The translations under genes were made by a program, and so were the position numbers. Below the pieces are notes generated by a model. The model worked only from the letters and a program-made list of their open reading frames with translations, made no database searches and was not told the origin of the DNA. DNA of 64,000 nt from JAEXOD01 sp963667875 (GTDB taxonomy: Bacteria > Bacteroidota > Ignavibacteria > Ignavibacteriales > Melioribacteraceae), in contig CAXXGC010000009.1 in NCBI GenBank assembly GCA_963667875.2, forward strand, positions 620,001-684,000. The letters run 5' to 3'. This document shows positions 1-11,800 of the stretch, one piece after another. Each line of letters opens with the position of its first letter. The stretch's first letter is position 1.

Positions 1-1
1 A

Positions 2-2392
2 CATGAAATTGTTAATCGGGAAGCTTCTGTATTATATGGATTAATAAAATCTATTCCCAAAGAATATAACACAATTAAAACATATTGCTTTGAAACTGAA
101 AAATTAAACTACTTCAATAAGGAATATTACAATAATATATTAAGTTCGTTAATTAACCAAACTGATGAATATACTTCTGCCTATAGAGGGAAATCCAAAT
201 GGGTTCCTTGTCTAAATCAATTATTCACTTCAAATTTAAATGATAACCAAACAAAAAATGAAAATATATTGATTTTAGGTGAAAATTATAAATTAAAAAA
301 TGTTATTGTTGATGAATTAAACAAAAGAAAAAATAAACAAATAATATATGGATCTGAAAGCATTGAAGAAGGTAACAATGGCGATTATATAAGTTTGATT
401 GAAAAACAAATTGACGAACAATTATCAATTAAAAATATTGAAGATTATGATAAACTGCATGAAAATTTGGATAACTTATGTGGTGTAATGGCCGTTAATT
501 TTTTAACTCAATTTTATAATATTAAAATTGATGAAGAAATACTTATTGAGGAACTTTACAATAAAACAATAACAAAACATATTAAGTTTTTAGACTATTT
601 ATTAAAAGTTGCAGCCGATGATGATTATTTATTAATTACTGATAATAAAATAAAAGTATCAAAGGATTTGTCCGTAATTGAAAATCCAAAAATAAAAGCG
701 GAAAAATTAAAAAAAGAATACCCTGAAATGAAGGGTATGATTGAAGTACTTGAATATTCGTTTGGCACATATAGCGATGTATTTTCCGGGAAAATGGAAA
801 ATGTGGATGTATTTAACAACGAAGAAGTGGAAATATTTAATGGACTATTTGAAGATAGTCCGATTAGATACGGAAAACAAAAAGTTTATATAAACACTGC
901 TAAAGAATTAATTAAAATAATTTTGGATAAAAGTTCTAAAAAAAAGATAAATATTCTCGAAGTCGGCGGGGGTTCGGGTCGTTTAACGGGAAATTTATTG
1001 GCCGATTTGGGTGATTACAATGTTGAATATCATTTTACCGATATTGCAAAATCATTTGTTGCTGACGCTAAAACACTTGCGGATATGTTAAACATCGATT
1101 ATTTTAAATTTGACAAATATGATATTTCAAAGGATCCGCAATCGCAAGGAATAAAATTGGCAAAATACGATATTATTCTTGCTTACGATGTAATACATGC
1201 AACGGAAGATGTTACACAAACTATAAAATATCTTGAAATGGTTACGGCACCGGGCGGAATAATGATAAATATTGAGGCGGTTCATCCAAGAAGATGGTCA
1301 AATATGACGTGGGGTATGCAGACAGGCTGGTGGTATTTTAATGATGACAGAAACAAAACTATGTCGCCATTATTAACATTGGATGAGTGGGATAAAATAA
1401 TAAATCAATTTGATTTTACTTTTGCAGCCACCTATCCAATAGAAGCACTAAGACGAAATAATACGGCGTTTGGATTAATTGTAACCCAAAAACAGGGCGG
1501 AATAAACCAAAATATTATTGATTTGAATAATCTGGGGAAAATATTTGAGGATAAGACAAAATTGTTGCCTAATAATTGCAGAACTTATAATATCGATTTC
1601 TCTGATGAGATTACATTAACCCGGGAATTTGAGGAGATAAAAAAAGAATTCGGACAGATTGACTCAATATATTTATGCGAAAATAATACCGGAAATATGC
1701 CAATTGTATTAAGAGATTACGAATATAATAAAGACACTGTTGAATCCAAAATAAATAAAATGGATATATTGATTAATTCCATTAAAAAAAGTGGTTTGTT
1801 AAAGGGGAAATTAAATGTTCTTTTTGAAATAACAGATAGTCCGTTTCAAACCGATCAAACAATTATTGGTGAATATATTAATACATTGGCAAATGATACA
1901 GAATATGATATAACAGTTGGTTATATAAATACGGACTACATAAATGGTTCGAATAAACAAATAATAGAAATAATAGAAAAATTATCTTCAACGCAAGTAT
2001 ATTTTAAGTCTAATGAAATAAATGAAATAACCGATAAATTAACTGATGGAACGGATAATAAATATTCACGACCAAATTTGGATGATACTTTTGTGGAGCC
2101 TAAAAACAATACTGAAACAATTCTTGCGGAAATATGGGAAGTAATGTTTGGAATAAACCGGGTGGGTATAAATGATAATTTTTTTGAACTTGGCGGTGAT
2201 TCGTTGATGGCTACAAAAATAATTAACCGTATTAAACAAAAATTTGAAATAATAATCAAACTCGCTGAATTTTTTGAGGATCCGACTATTGAATCAATTG
2301 CTAAAAAAATTGATATGGATAAAAATCAAATTCACGATTTTACGAATGATTTGGAAAGTGATGACAAAAATCGTGAAGAAGGCGAGATATGA
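2..2392 (+). CDS. C-terminal part of a PKS/NRPS-type megasynthase: split degenerate KR, C-methyltransferase, ACP (5' end off window)
   Basis: The frame is open from the left edge, so the true start lies outside the window; 796 residues are visible. The first 90 residues (LYGLIKSIPKEY, then AYRGKSKWV) look like the structural N-terminal half of a PKS ketoreductase. A Rossmann-like strand follows (ILILGENYK) that lacks the GGxGxxG NADPH loop. Next comes a SAM methyltransferase with motif I EVGGGSGRL near nt 958-985 and a later TAPGG loop. After it comes a stretch resembling the second half of a KR (FGQIDSIYLCE) without recognisable Ser/Tyr catalytic residues. A carrier domain closes the module (FFELGGDSLMA, Ser codon at nt 2201). 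I read it as C-methylation of the bound chain with a non-reducing, structural KR. The acidic C-terminal tail (ESDDKNREEGEI) could dock to the TubC-type domain of the next protein. The stop overlaps the next start by ATGA (2389-2392), implying translational coupling. Confidence 0.8.
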   Translation, partial: HEIVNREASVLYGLIKSIPKEYNTIKTYCFETEKLNYFNKEYYNNILSSLINQTDEYTSAYRGKSKWVPCLNQLFTSNLNDNQTKNENILILGENYKLKNVIVDELNKRKNKQIIYGSESIEEGNNGDYISLIEKQIDEQLSIKNIEDYDKLHENLDNLCGVMAVNFLTQFYNIKIDEEILIEELYNKTITKHIKFLDYLLKVAADDDYLLITDNKIKVSKDLSVIENPKIKAEKLKKEYPEMKGMIEVLEYSFGTYSDVFSGKMENVDVFNNEEVEIFNGLFEDSPIRYGKQKVYINTAKELIKIILDKSSKKKINILEVGGGSGRLTGNLLADLGDYNVEYHFTDIAKSFVADAKTLADMLNIDYFKFDKYDISKDPQSQGIKLAKYDIILAYDVIHATEDVTQTIKYLEMVTAPGGIMINIEAVHPRRWSNMTWGMQTGWWYFNDDRNKTMSPLLTLDEWDKIINQFDFTFAATYPIEALRRNNTAFGLIVTQKQGGINQNIIDLNNLGKIFEDKTKLLPNNCRTYNIDFSDEITLTREFEEIKKEFGQIDSIYLCENNTGNMPIVLRDYEYNKDTVESKINKMDILINSIKKSGLLKGKLNVLFEITDSPFQTDQTIIGEYINTLANDTEYDITVGYINTDYINGSNKQIIEIIEKLSSTQVYFKSNEINEITDKLTDGTDNKYSRPNLDDTFVEPKNNTETILAEIWEVMFGINRVGINDNFFELGGDSLMATKIINRIKQKFEIIIKLAEFFEDPTIESIAKKIDMDKNQIHDFTNDLESDDKNREEGEI

Positions 2393-5300
2393 GAAATATA
2401 AAAGAATTGATTGAATATTTGGCTTCTAAAGATATAAGGTTAAGAGAAGAAAACGGAAAACTAAAGTATAATGCTCCGGTTGGAGCCTTAAATGAAAATA
2501 TACTTGCGGAGATAAAAGAAAATAAAACCGAATTGCTTAATTATTTTAAGGTTAAACAAACAGATATAATAAAACCTTATTTAAATAAAAAATATGTGCC
2601 GTTATCTTTTTCGCAAAACCGTTTATGGTTTTTGGATAAATTAGAAGAAAATAGTTTTGCTTATAATCTGCCGTTTCCGGTTAAAATTGAAGGCAAATTA
2701 AATATAGACGCATTAAAAACAGCATTAAGATATATCCTTAACAGGCATGAAATATTAAGAACAACTTTTCCGGTAAAAGACGGAATTCCATATCAAAAAA
2801 TAAATGGGATGGATGAAAACTTTTTCCCTTTTATTACAGCATTAGGGAACACGGAACAAGAACGATGGGAATGGATAAAAAATAAAATAATGGAACTAAC
2901 AAGGAAACCTTTTAATCTTGCCGAAGGTCCATTATATAATTTACAATTGTTTTATATTAATGAAAATACTTTTGTGTTATTTATGATGTTCCATCATGTG
3001 ATACTTGACGGCTGGTCAATTGATATTATGTTGAAAGAAATAGGCAAATGTTATCAGGCAATTGCGTCAGGGAATGAAATAAAACTCCCAAACCTTGACA
3101 TACAGTATTCCGATTTTTCAATTTGGCATAATGAATGGATGAATAGTCCTCAGGCAGAAACACAAATTAATTTTTGGGAAAAGGAATTGGATAATGCGCC
3201 GGTTTTGTTGCAAATGCCATTGGTAAATCCTCGTCCTGCTATACAGACATTAAACGGAGCTACCGAATCATTTATAATTGAAAATGAACTATATTCTGAA
3301 ATTAAAATATTAGCATCCGAAAACGGATGCAGTTTGTTTATGGTTTTATATGCTGCTTTTTGTGTTTTGTTATATCGTTATTCTCATCAGGAGGATATAA
3401 TAATTGGAACAACTATAGCAAACAGAAACCGTGCTGAAATTGAGCCTTTATTGGGATTGTTTGCCAATACAATTTTATTACGCTCCGATTTATCAGGAAA
3501 TCCGACATTTACAAATTACCTAAAGAAAATAAAAGAAAAAACATTAGAAGTATATGCTAATCAGGATATACCATTTGAAAAAATTGTTGAGGAAATAAAA
3601 CCGGAAAGAAGTTTAAGCCATACTCCTTTATTCCAAATATTATTTGAACTTCAGTACATATTTAGTGACGCGGAAAGCCATAAGGGATTTAAGATGACCG
3701 CAATTGAAGCCGAAAATATTACAGCCAAATTTGATATGAACTTTTTATTACTTGTAAAAGACGGAATATTAGTCGGCGAATTTGAATATAATTCCGATTT
3801 GTTTGATAAAAGATATATTTTACGGATGATTGGCCATTATAAGCAAATACTTAAATGTATAAGTTGTGATATTAATACAAATATAGATTCAATTGATTAT
3901 ATAACAAAAGAAGAAAAAGAAACTATAAACAAGTGGAATAATACTACGGAATTATTTCCGTTAGATAAAACATTTGATGAGTTATTTCTAAAAAGTGTAA
4001 AAAAATATTCAAATAAAGTTGCAGCAGTAGAAGACGGTATTCAAATAACTTATTCGGAATTAAATAAAAGAGCAGAAATACTTGCAGCCGAACTGATTAA
4101 ATATGGAGCAGGGCCGGAAAAGGTTGTTGCTATTTATTTCGAAAGAGGAATTAAATTTTTAATATCCTTCCTTGCGGTGTTTAAATCCGGCGCGGCTTAT
4201 TTGCCATTGGATATATATCATCCGGCGGCAAGATTAAAACAAATAATTGAACAAAGCGAACCGGTAATAATAATTACGGAAAATAAGTTTGCGGGCATTT
4301 TAACTGAAACCGAAAGTGCTGTTTATATTAAAAGAGTATTTGTTGATAATCTAATGGAATGGGAAATGAGTGATATGACTCCAATAAAACCGGATATCAC
4401 CCCTGATAATTTAGCTTATATAATATTTACTTCCGGTTCAACAGGTAAACCTAAGGGAGTTATGGTTTTACAAAAAGGTATGGTAAATCATCTTTATTCC
4501 AAAATTAGGGATCTTAATATAACCGGTGATGATTATATTGCTCAGAACGCTTCCCAATGTTTTGATATATCCGTATGGCAGTATTTAGCGGCTTTATTGG
4601 TTGGCGGGAAAATAGAAATATTTCCCGATGAAATAACGCATGACGCCGAAAAGCTTTTAGCCAAGGTGGAGAATAACGGGATAACGATTCTTGAGGTTGT
4701 TCCCTCATTTATGTCGGTAATGATTGAGATGATAGAATCCAAGTCGGATTATGTGTTTAATAAATTGAGATGGTTAGTCCCAACGGGTGAAGCTTTACCG
4801 CCGGCACTTGCAATTAAATGGCTGCAAAATTTTCCGGTAATTCCTTTAATAAACGCATATGGTCCAACAGAGTGTTCTGATGATGTTACACATTATCCAA
4901 TTCATTCAGTAAAAGATATAAATATTTCTTCGGTACCAATAGGTAAACCGATTGGAAACACAAGGATTTTAATCCTTGATAAAAACAAACAGCAGGCGGC
5001 AATAGGAATTACCGGTGAATTATATGTGGCCGGAATTTGTGTTGGACGAGGGTATATTAATGATAAAGAAAAAACGGAAATTGCTTTTGTGGAAAACCCG
5101 TTTGCCCCTGGAGAGATAATTTATAAATCGGGTGATATGGCCCGTTACCTTCCTGATGGAAATATTGAATTTTTAGGCCGAATTGATTCGCAAGTTAAAG
5201 TACGCGGTTTTAGAATTGAGCTTGGCGAAATTGAGACCGAATTACGTAAACATGATAAAATAAAAGAAGCTGTTGTAATTGTCAGTAAAAACGGGAAAGA

Positions 5301-5790
5301 ACTTATAGGGTATATAGTACCCGAGAATAATAAAACAGCGTTAGAGGATGATATAAAAGAATATCTTAGGAATAAACTTCCCGAGTATATGGTTCCATCT
5401 TATTTGGTTATTATAAACAAATTGCCGTTAACTTCAAACGGGAAAATAAATCGTAAAGAACTACCCGAACCTGAAATAAATTATATAATAGAAAAATTAG
5501 ATTTACCAGAAACTGAAACGGAAATAATTATAACGGATATATGGAAAGAACTATTGCGACTTGAAGCAATTGGAATAAATCAGAACTTTTTTGAAATTGG
5601 CGGACATTCGCTGCTTGCTACACGCCTTGTTACAAAATTACGCGATAAATATTTAATTGAAATTGCGCTAAAGATTATTTTTGAAAAAACCACCATTAAA
5701 AGTTTGTCCGAATATGTTGATACATTATTATGGCTGCGTCAAAGTCAAAATACAGACGAATTGGATGATACTGAAAACATAACAATATAA
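2389..5790 (+). CDS. Single-module NRPS (TubC docking-C-A-PCP)
   Basis: 1133 residues forming one elongation module. Residues 1-55 form a small docking domain of the TubC N-terminal type (LIEYLASKDIRLREENGKL). The condensation domain follows (SFSQNRLWFLDK; active-site HHVILDG at 202-208). The adenylation domain has its P-loop TSGSTGKPKG near 681 and FDIS, NAYGPTE, YKSGDM and GKINRKE core motifs. The carrier domain FFEIGGHSLLA has Ser 1074. Reading the A-domain pocket by hand against GrsA gives D-I-W-E-V-T-A-D-D-K. The three acidic lining residues (E278, D330, D331) suggest a basic amino acid such as a diamino acid; this is chemistry-based inference only. The C terminus is again acidic (TDELDDTENITI), fitting docking to the next protein's TubC domain. 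The gene overlaps the upstream gene by 4 nt and precedes the next by 21 nt, so all three form one operon. Confidence 0.92.
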   Translation: MRNIKELIEYLASKDIRLREENGKLKYNAPVGALNENILAEIKENKTELLNYFKVKQTDIIKPYLNKKYVPLSFSQNRLWFLDKLEENSFAYNLPFPVKIEGKLNIDALKTALRYILNRHEILRTTFPVKDGIPYQKINGMDENFFPFITALGNTEQERWEWIKNKIMELTRKPFNLAEGPLYNLQLFYINENTFVLFMMFHHVILDGWSIDIMLKEIGKCYQAIASGNEIKLPNLDIQYSDFSIWHNEWMNSPQAETQINFWEKELDNAPVLLQMPLVNPRPAIQTLNGATESFIIENELYSEIKILASENGCSLFMVLYAAFCVLLYRYSHQEDIIIGTTIANRNRAEIEPLLGLFANTILLRSDLSGNPTFTNYLKKIKEKTLEVYANQDIPFEKIVEEIKPERSLSHTPLFQILFELQYIFSDAESHKGFKMTAIEAENITAKFDMNFLLLVKDGILVGEFEYNSDLFDKRYILRMIGHYKQILKCISCDINTNIDSIDYITKEEKETINKWNNTTELFPLDKTFDELFLKSVKKYSNKVAAVEDGIQITYSELNKRAEILAAELIKYGAGPEKVVAIYFERGIKFLISFLAVFKSGAAYLPLDIYHPAARLKQIIEQSEPVIIITENKFAGILTETESAVYIKRVFVDNLMEWEMSDMTPIKPDITPDNLAYIIFTSGSTGKPKGVMVLQKGMVNHLYSKIRDLNITGDDYIAQNASQCFDISVWQYLAALLVGGKIEIFPDEITHDAEKLLAKVENNGITILEVVPSFMSVMIEMIESKSDYVFNKLRWLVPTGEALPPALAIKWLQNFPVIPLINAYGPTECSDDVTHYPIHSVKDINISSVPIGKPIGNTRILILDKNKQQAAIGITGELYVAGICVGRGYINDKEKTEIAFVENPFAPGEIIYKSGDMARYLPDGNIEFLGRIDSQVKVRGFRIELGEIETELRKHDKIKEAVVIVSKNGKELIGYIVPENNKTALEDDIKEYLRNKLPEYMVPSYLVIINKLPLTSNGKINRKELPEPEINYIIEKLDLPETETEIIITDIWKELLRLEAIGINQNFFEIGGHSLLATRLVTKLRDKYLIEIALKIIFEKTTIKSLSEYVDTLLWLRQSQNTDELDDTENITI

Positions 5791-5811
5791 ATATTAGTAC
5801 TTGGGGAATAG

Positions 5812-8800
5812 ATGAAAGAAGTTGAAGTTTTATTAAATAGATTAAAAACAAAAGGAATTGTACTTAAGATTCAAGATGATGAATTAAAAATAAGTGCCCC
5901 AAAGGGAATACTTAATCCCGATTTGTTGGCTGAAATTAAAGTACAAAAAGAACAAATAATCAATTTGCTTTCCAACGCTATTACAAATGTAAGTGGTAAT
6001 GAAATAAAAAAAATAAATAGAGAAAAAGAAATACCGTTATCTTATTCACAACAACGAATGTGGTTTCTTAATCAGTTGGAAGGCGAAAAAGCAATATACC
6101 ATATTTCTTTTGCGTTAAAAATTGAAGGGGATTTTAGTCTTGATAAACTAAATTATTCGCTTAACGAAATAACACGCAGACATGAAACCTTACGCACAAT
6201 ATTTCCGTCAGTTAACGGTAATCCGGTTCAAAAAATTATAGAAAATTATAGTTGTAAAATTGAATATGAAGATTTAAGCGAAAATCCTGAATTTATTAGC
6301 GAATCGGAAATTAATGTACTTCTTAGAGAAAAAATAGTAATTCCTTTTAATTTATCGGAAGGACCTGTATTTAGAACTTACGTTTATAAACTTAATAAGG
6401 ATGTGAATATACTCCTTATTGTTATACATGGAATTGCGGCAGACGGGTGGAGTGCCGGAATTTTATTTAACGAATTAACAACTTTTTATCAATATAATAA
6501 AACCGAAAAATTTCCACTTGAAGATATAAAAATACAGTTTGCTGATTTTGGTGTTTGGCAAAGGGAACAGTTAGATAAAAAAGTATATGAACCACAGTTG
6601 GAATATTGGAAAAAACAGCTTGAAAATATACCTGTTTCGCTTGATTTCCCTTTTGATTATCCGCGAAAAAGCGTACACGATTTTGTCGGTAAAAAAATAG
6701 CTTTTTGTATTGATAAGAATACTACTTCAAAACTACACGATTTATTAAATACTTCAGGTGTTTCGCAATTTATGCTTTTATGGGGTGTTTATGCATATCT
6801 GCTTTATAGATATACAGGACAAGACGATATTGTAATTGGAATACCTGTTGCAAACAGAACCAAAAGTGAACTTGAAAAACTAATAGGATTTTTTGCCAAT
6901 ACATTAGTAATGCGAGCTAAAATTAATCCGGATTTAACATTTGTTGAATATTTGCAGCAAATAAAACAAACCTCACTTGACGCATTTGCAAACCAGGATT
7001 ATCCCTTTGACCAATTGGTAGAAGCTATTGATCCTCAAAGGTCTTTGGCCCACGCTCCGCTTTTCCAAACAATGTTTGTGCTGCAAAACCAGCCAAAAAA
7101 TATTGAAAAAGAAACAGGATTAAAAATATCCACCTTTGATATTGAAACAAATGTAGCGCATTTTGATATAGCATTTGTTGTTAATGAGTTTGATAATACA
7201 ATAAACGGATTTGTTGAAATTAACACAACACTTATTAAACCTGAATCCGCCGAAAAGTTAATTGAGCATTATAAAAATATACTTAAGGAAATAACTGCTG
7301 ATCCGAATAAAAAATTAAGCGAAATTGAAATAATAACAGAAGATGAAAAGGATATAATTCTAAATAAATGGAATAATAAATTAGACGGTGTAACTAATAA
7401 TAAAAATATTATTGAGCTGTTCGAAAAATCTGTTTCCATCAATGCCGATAAGGATTCAATTGTTTTTGAAAATACCGTTTTAACGTATAAAGAGTTTGAT
7501 AATAAAATAAATAAAATGGCGGATTATTTATTGGATCAGGGTGTCAAATCCGGTGATGTGGTCGGTATTTTATTAACCCGTTCGATAGATTTAATTGTCA
7601 GCGTTGTGGCTGTATTAAAATGCGGTGCCGCATATTTGCCAATTGATCCGGAATACCCATCTGAAAGAATTAGGACAATTCTTAATGAAAGTAAAGTAAA
7701 ATATGTAATAAGTAATGAGTTATCAATTAACAAATTTACATTTATAAACGCTAAAAATTATAGAGTCCTTGACAAATCGGAAATTGTAATAACAAAAACA
7801 CGTGATGTAATCCGAGATCTTGATAACCTTCCTTTGCCGGATAGAGGAAGCATTGATTATTCAAAATACAGTAAATATATTGGTACAGGCCCGGTTACAA
7901 GTGATATATCGGTTTTAGCATCACGGGGATGTCCGTATAATTGTATATACTGCCATAAAATATGGCCTAAAAAACAATTAATACGCAGTTCGGAAAATAT
8001 ATTTAATGAGGTTAAAACATATTACGATTGCGGTTTAAGACGATTTACTTTTTTGGATGATATATTTAACTTAAGAAAAGATGTGGCAGGGAAATTTTTT
8101 GAAGATGTTATTGCAAAATTACCCGGGAGTCAATTTTTCTTCCCTAATGGTTTGCGCGCCGATATATTAACTGAGGAATTTATTGACCTTATGGTGGCTG
8201 CTGGTACGGTTGATATAGCTTTGGCTCTTGAATCGGGTTCTCCAAGAATTCAGAAATTAATTCATAAAAACCTGAATCTGGATAAGTTTTTAATAAATAT
8301 AAAATATATTGCGGAAAAACATCCGCATGTGTTTTTAGAGCTTCAAACAATGTTTGGTTTTCCGACCGAAACGGAAGAAGAAGCTTTGATGACACTGGAG
8401 ACAATTAAAAAAGTAAAATGGATTGATTTCCCAAATCTTCACGTGTTAAAAATATTCCCAAATTCCGAAATATATAAATTAGCCATTGAAAACGGGATAA
8501 GCGAAGAAGCTATAAGAGTATCGGCAAACCTGCCTTACCATGCATTACCCGAAACACTTCCGTATTCCAAAAATTTTGCCCGGCAGTTTCAATCAAGATA
8601 CATGAATGAATATTTTTTAAATAAAGAACGATTGTTACAAGTTTTACCCTCACAATTTAAAATATTTACTGTTGCTGAAATGGTGCAAAAATATGACAGT
8701 TTTTTGCCATATTCAATAAATTCGTTTGAAGATATATTAAAATATACAGGTGTTAAAAAAGAAGAACTTGGTGATATAACCTTTGTTCCTGATGATAAAT

Positions 8801-11800
8801 ACGAAGTTAAAGATATTAACGAAAAACTAAGAAAATATTTCCCTGTTCAAAAACCGAATAAAAACGCTTTACGTATATTACTTTTGGATGTGTCAAACCA
8901 ATTCAGCTCGATGCACGAAACAATGCTTCATCATCAAATTGAAGAACCGATTGGATTAATGTCAATATTGGCCAATCTTAGAAAAAACTTTGGTGATAAC
9001 ATACATGGGAAAGTAGCTAAAGCTCTTGTGGATTTTAATTCGTTTGACGAAATGGAAAAAATAATTACGGAATTTAAGCCGCAAATAATAGGCTTTAGAA
9101 CATTATCAATATATAAAGACTTTTTCCATAAATGTATTGCTATCTCCAAACAAACTTTACCCGAAATAAATGTAATGGTAGGCGGGCCTTATGTTTCAAG
9201 CGAATATGATAAATTATTAAGCGATTCGAATATAGACTTTGCGGTAATTGGTGAAGGAGAAATTACCGTAACCGAATTTATTGAAAAATATATACAAAAC
9301 GGCAATAAAATGCCCGATGAGAAAACTCTGAATGAAATAAACGGAATTGCGTTTATGCCAAAAGAAAATACCGCAATTATTAAAAGGGGCGGTTATGATA
9401 GAAATGTGATTATGCTTGATTATATTAAGGAAAAATCAGAAACAGGTGGTTTAACTAAAGCAAAAACAGGTGACTTAACATACGTTCTTTATACTTCCGG
9501 TTCAACAGGAGTGCCAAAAGGTGTTGCTATGGGCAATAAAGGCGCGTCAAATTTAATTAACTGGCATTTGAATGATTCCAAATTATCGGAACCAAAAAGA
9601 ACATTACAATTTGCGTCTATTTCGTTTGATGTGTCTTTTCAGGAGATATTTACAACTCTTACATCGGGTGGTACATTATTTTTAATAAACGAAGATTTAC
9701 GCCGCGATCCGTATGAATTGCTTGTGTTTATTGATAAAAATAAAATTGAAAGGTTATTCCTGCCGGTTGTTGCTCTTCAGCAATTGGCGGTGGCAGCTTT
9801 GGATAAAAAATTATATCCTTTATCAATTAAACAAGTTATTACAGCGGGTGAGCAGCTTAAAATTACGGAACAAATACGTAATTTATTCTCAAATCTTAAA
9901 GATTGTATTCTGCTTAATCATTACGGGCCGACTGAATCGCACGTTGTAACAAGTTATTTGATGGAAGGAAAACCCGAAGAGTGGAATAATTTGCCCCCTA
10001 TAGGCAAACCTGTATCGAATACAAATATTTTTTTATTAGATGACAAATTTAACCCTGTTCCAATTGGTTTAAGGGGTGAAATTTATATTGGCGGGGAAAG
10101 TTTGGCCGAAGGTTATTATAACCAGCCCGGCTTAACAGACGAAAGATTTATTAAAAATAAATTTAATAATACACGTTTGTATAAAACGGGAGATGTGGGA
10201 CGTTATTTACCGGATGGAAATATTGAATATATGGGAAGGGCCGATGAACAGGTTAAAATACGCGGATTTAGAGTTGAACCGGGCGAAATTGAAGCGGTAA
10301 TTAATAAAATATCCGGTGTTCAAAATTGTGCGGTTGTACTTACAAGCGGAACCACATCAGGGAATTCATTAACAGCTTTTGTACAGCTTAAAAAAGATGT
10401 AACGGAAAATATTATTGAAAATGGAATAATTAAGTCGTATCTGGAAACAAATTTACCGGATTATATGATTCCTGCTAAAATTATAAAAATTAATGAAATG
10501 CCGGTAAATTCAAGCGGAAAAATTAATAAAAAATTACTTGCAAATAAAATAATACAAACCGAAAATACCGAATCGTTTGAAAATATTACCGAGCAGGAAG
10601 AACTTTTACTTAGTGTGTGGAAAGATATTATTAATGTTGAACATCTTGGAATTAATGATGACTTTTTCCGCGCGGGAGGTCATTCTTTATTGGCTACTCA
10701 AGTTGTGTCAAGAGTTAGAAATATGTTTAACGTTGATATGCAATTAAAAAGCATGTTTGAATATCCGACGGTTAAAAAGTTTTCGCACCACCTTATGGAA
10801 GAATTGCAAAAAAATAATAACCAAATAAAACCGTTGTTTATCCATAATATAGAAAATGATAATTCCGTTATTTCATATAATCAAAAATATTTTTGGGAAC
10901 TTGATAAAAAATATCCGGGTAAAAATATTAACAGTATAACCGGTGCCTATAAAATTACAGGGAAATTTTTCCCCGATAAATTTATTAACTCAATTAATAA
11001 AATAATTAACAGACACGGCACATTACGTACTACTTTTATTAAAAAAGATAACGAAATATATCAACAATTATCCGATATTACAGAAACAGTTGTTTACAAA
11101 AATATTTCCGGTTTAAACGAAAACGAAAAACAACAATTTATTGATAAATTAAAAAATGAAATATGTTTGAAGCCTTTTGATTTATTAAACGAAATAGCAT
11201 CAAGATTTATGCTTATTAAAAATGACGATACTGAATATATATTATTATACGCAATACATCATATAGCTTTTGATGGCTGGTCGCTTGGAATATTTATTAA
11301 TGAATTAAATACATTCTATAATTCCCCTGAAAACATACTGGAAGAAATGTTGGTGCCAGAAATAAAATATACGGATTATTGCGCTGTACAACAAAAAATG
11401 GTAAAAGACCGGAAACTGGAACAAAATATCAATTATTGGAAACAAAATTTAAGTGGATATGATTTTAATGGTAAAAATGAAACCTCGTTGGATTTTGATT
11501 CGGAAACAATAAAAATTGAAATTGATACACAGGTTACGGAAAACTTGCAGCACCTTTGCAGAAAAAATGATATAAGTTTGTTTATGCTGCTTTTAACAGT
11601 GTTTGCCGAAACAATAAACGAAGGGGAAAATAAATCCGATTTGGTAATAGGAACATATATTGCCGGACGTGAATACACCGAACTGGAAACATTGGTGGGT
11701 TGTTTTGTAAATATTTTACCGTTACGAATTACCGGACTTAATAATTGTAATTTGGATGAAAAACTTAAAAAAATCCGTAAGGTTTGTATTGACGGTTATA

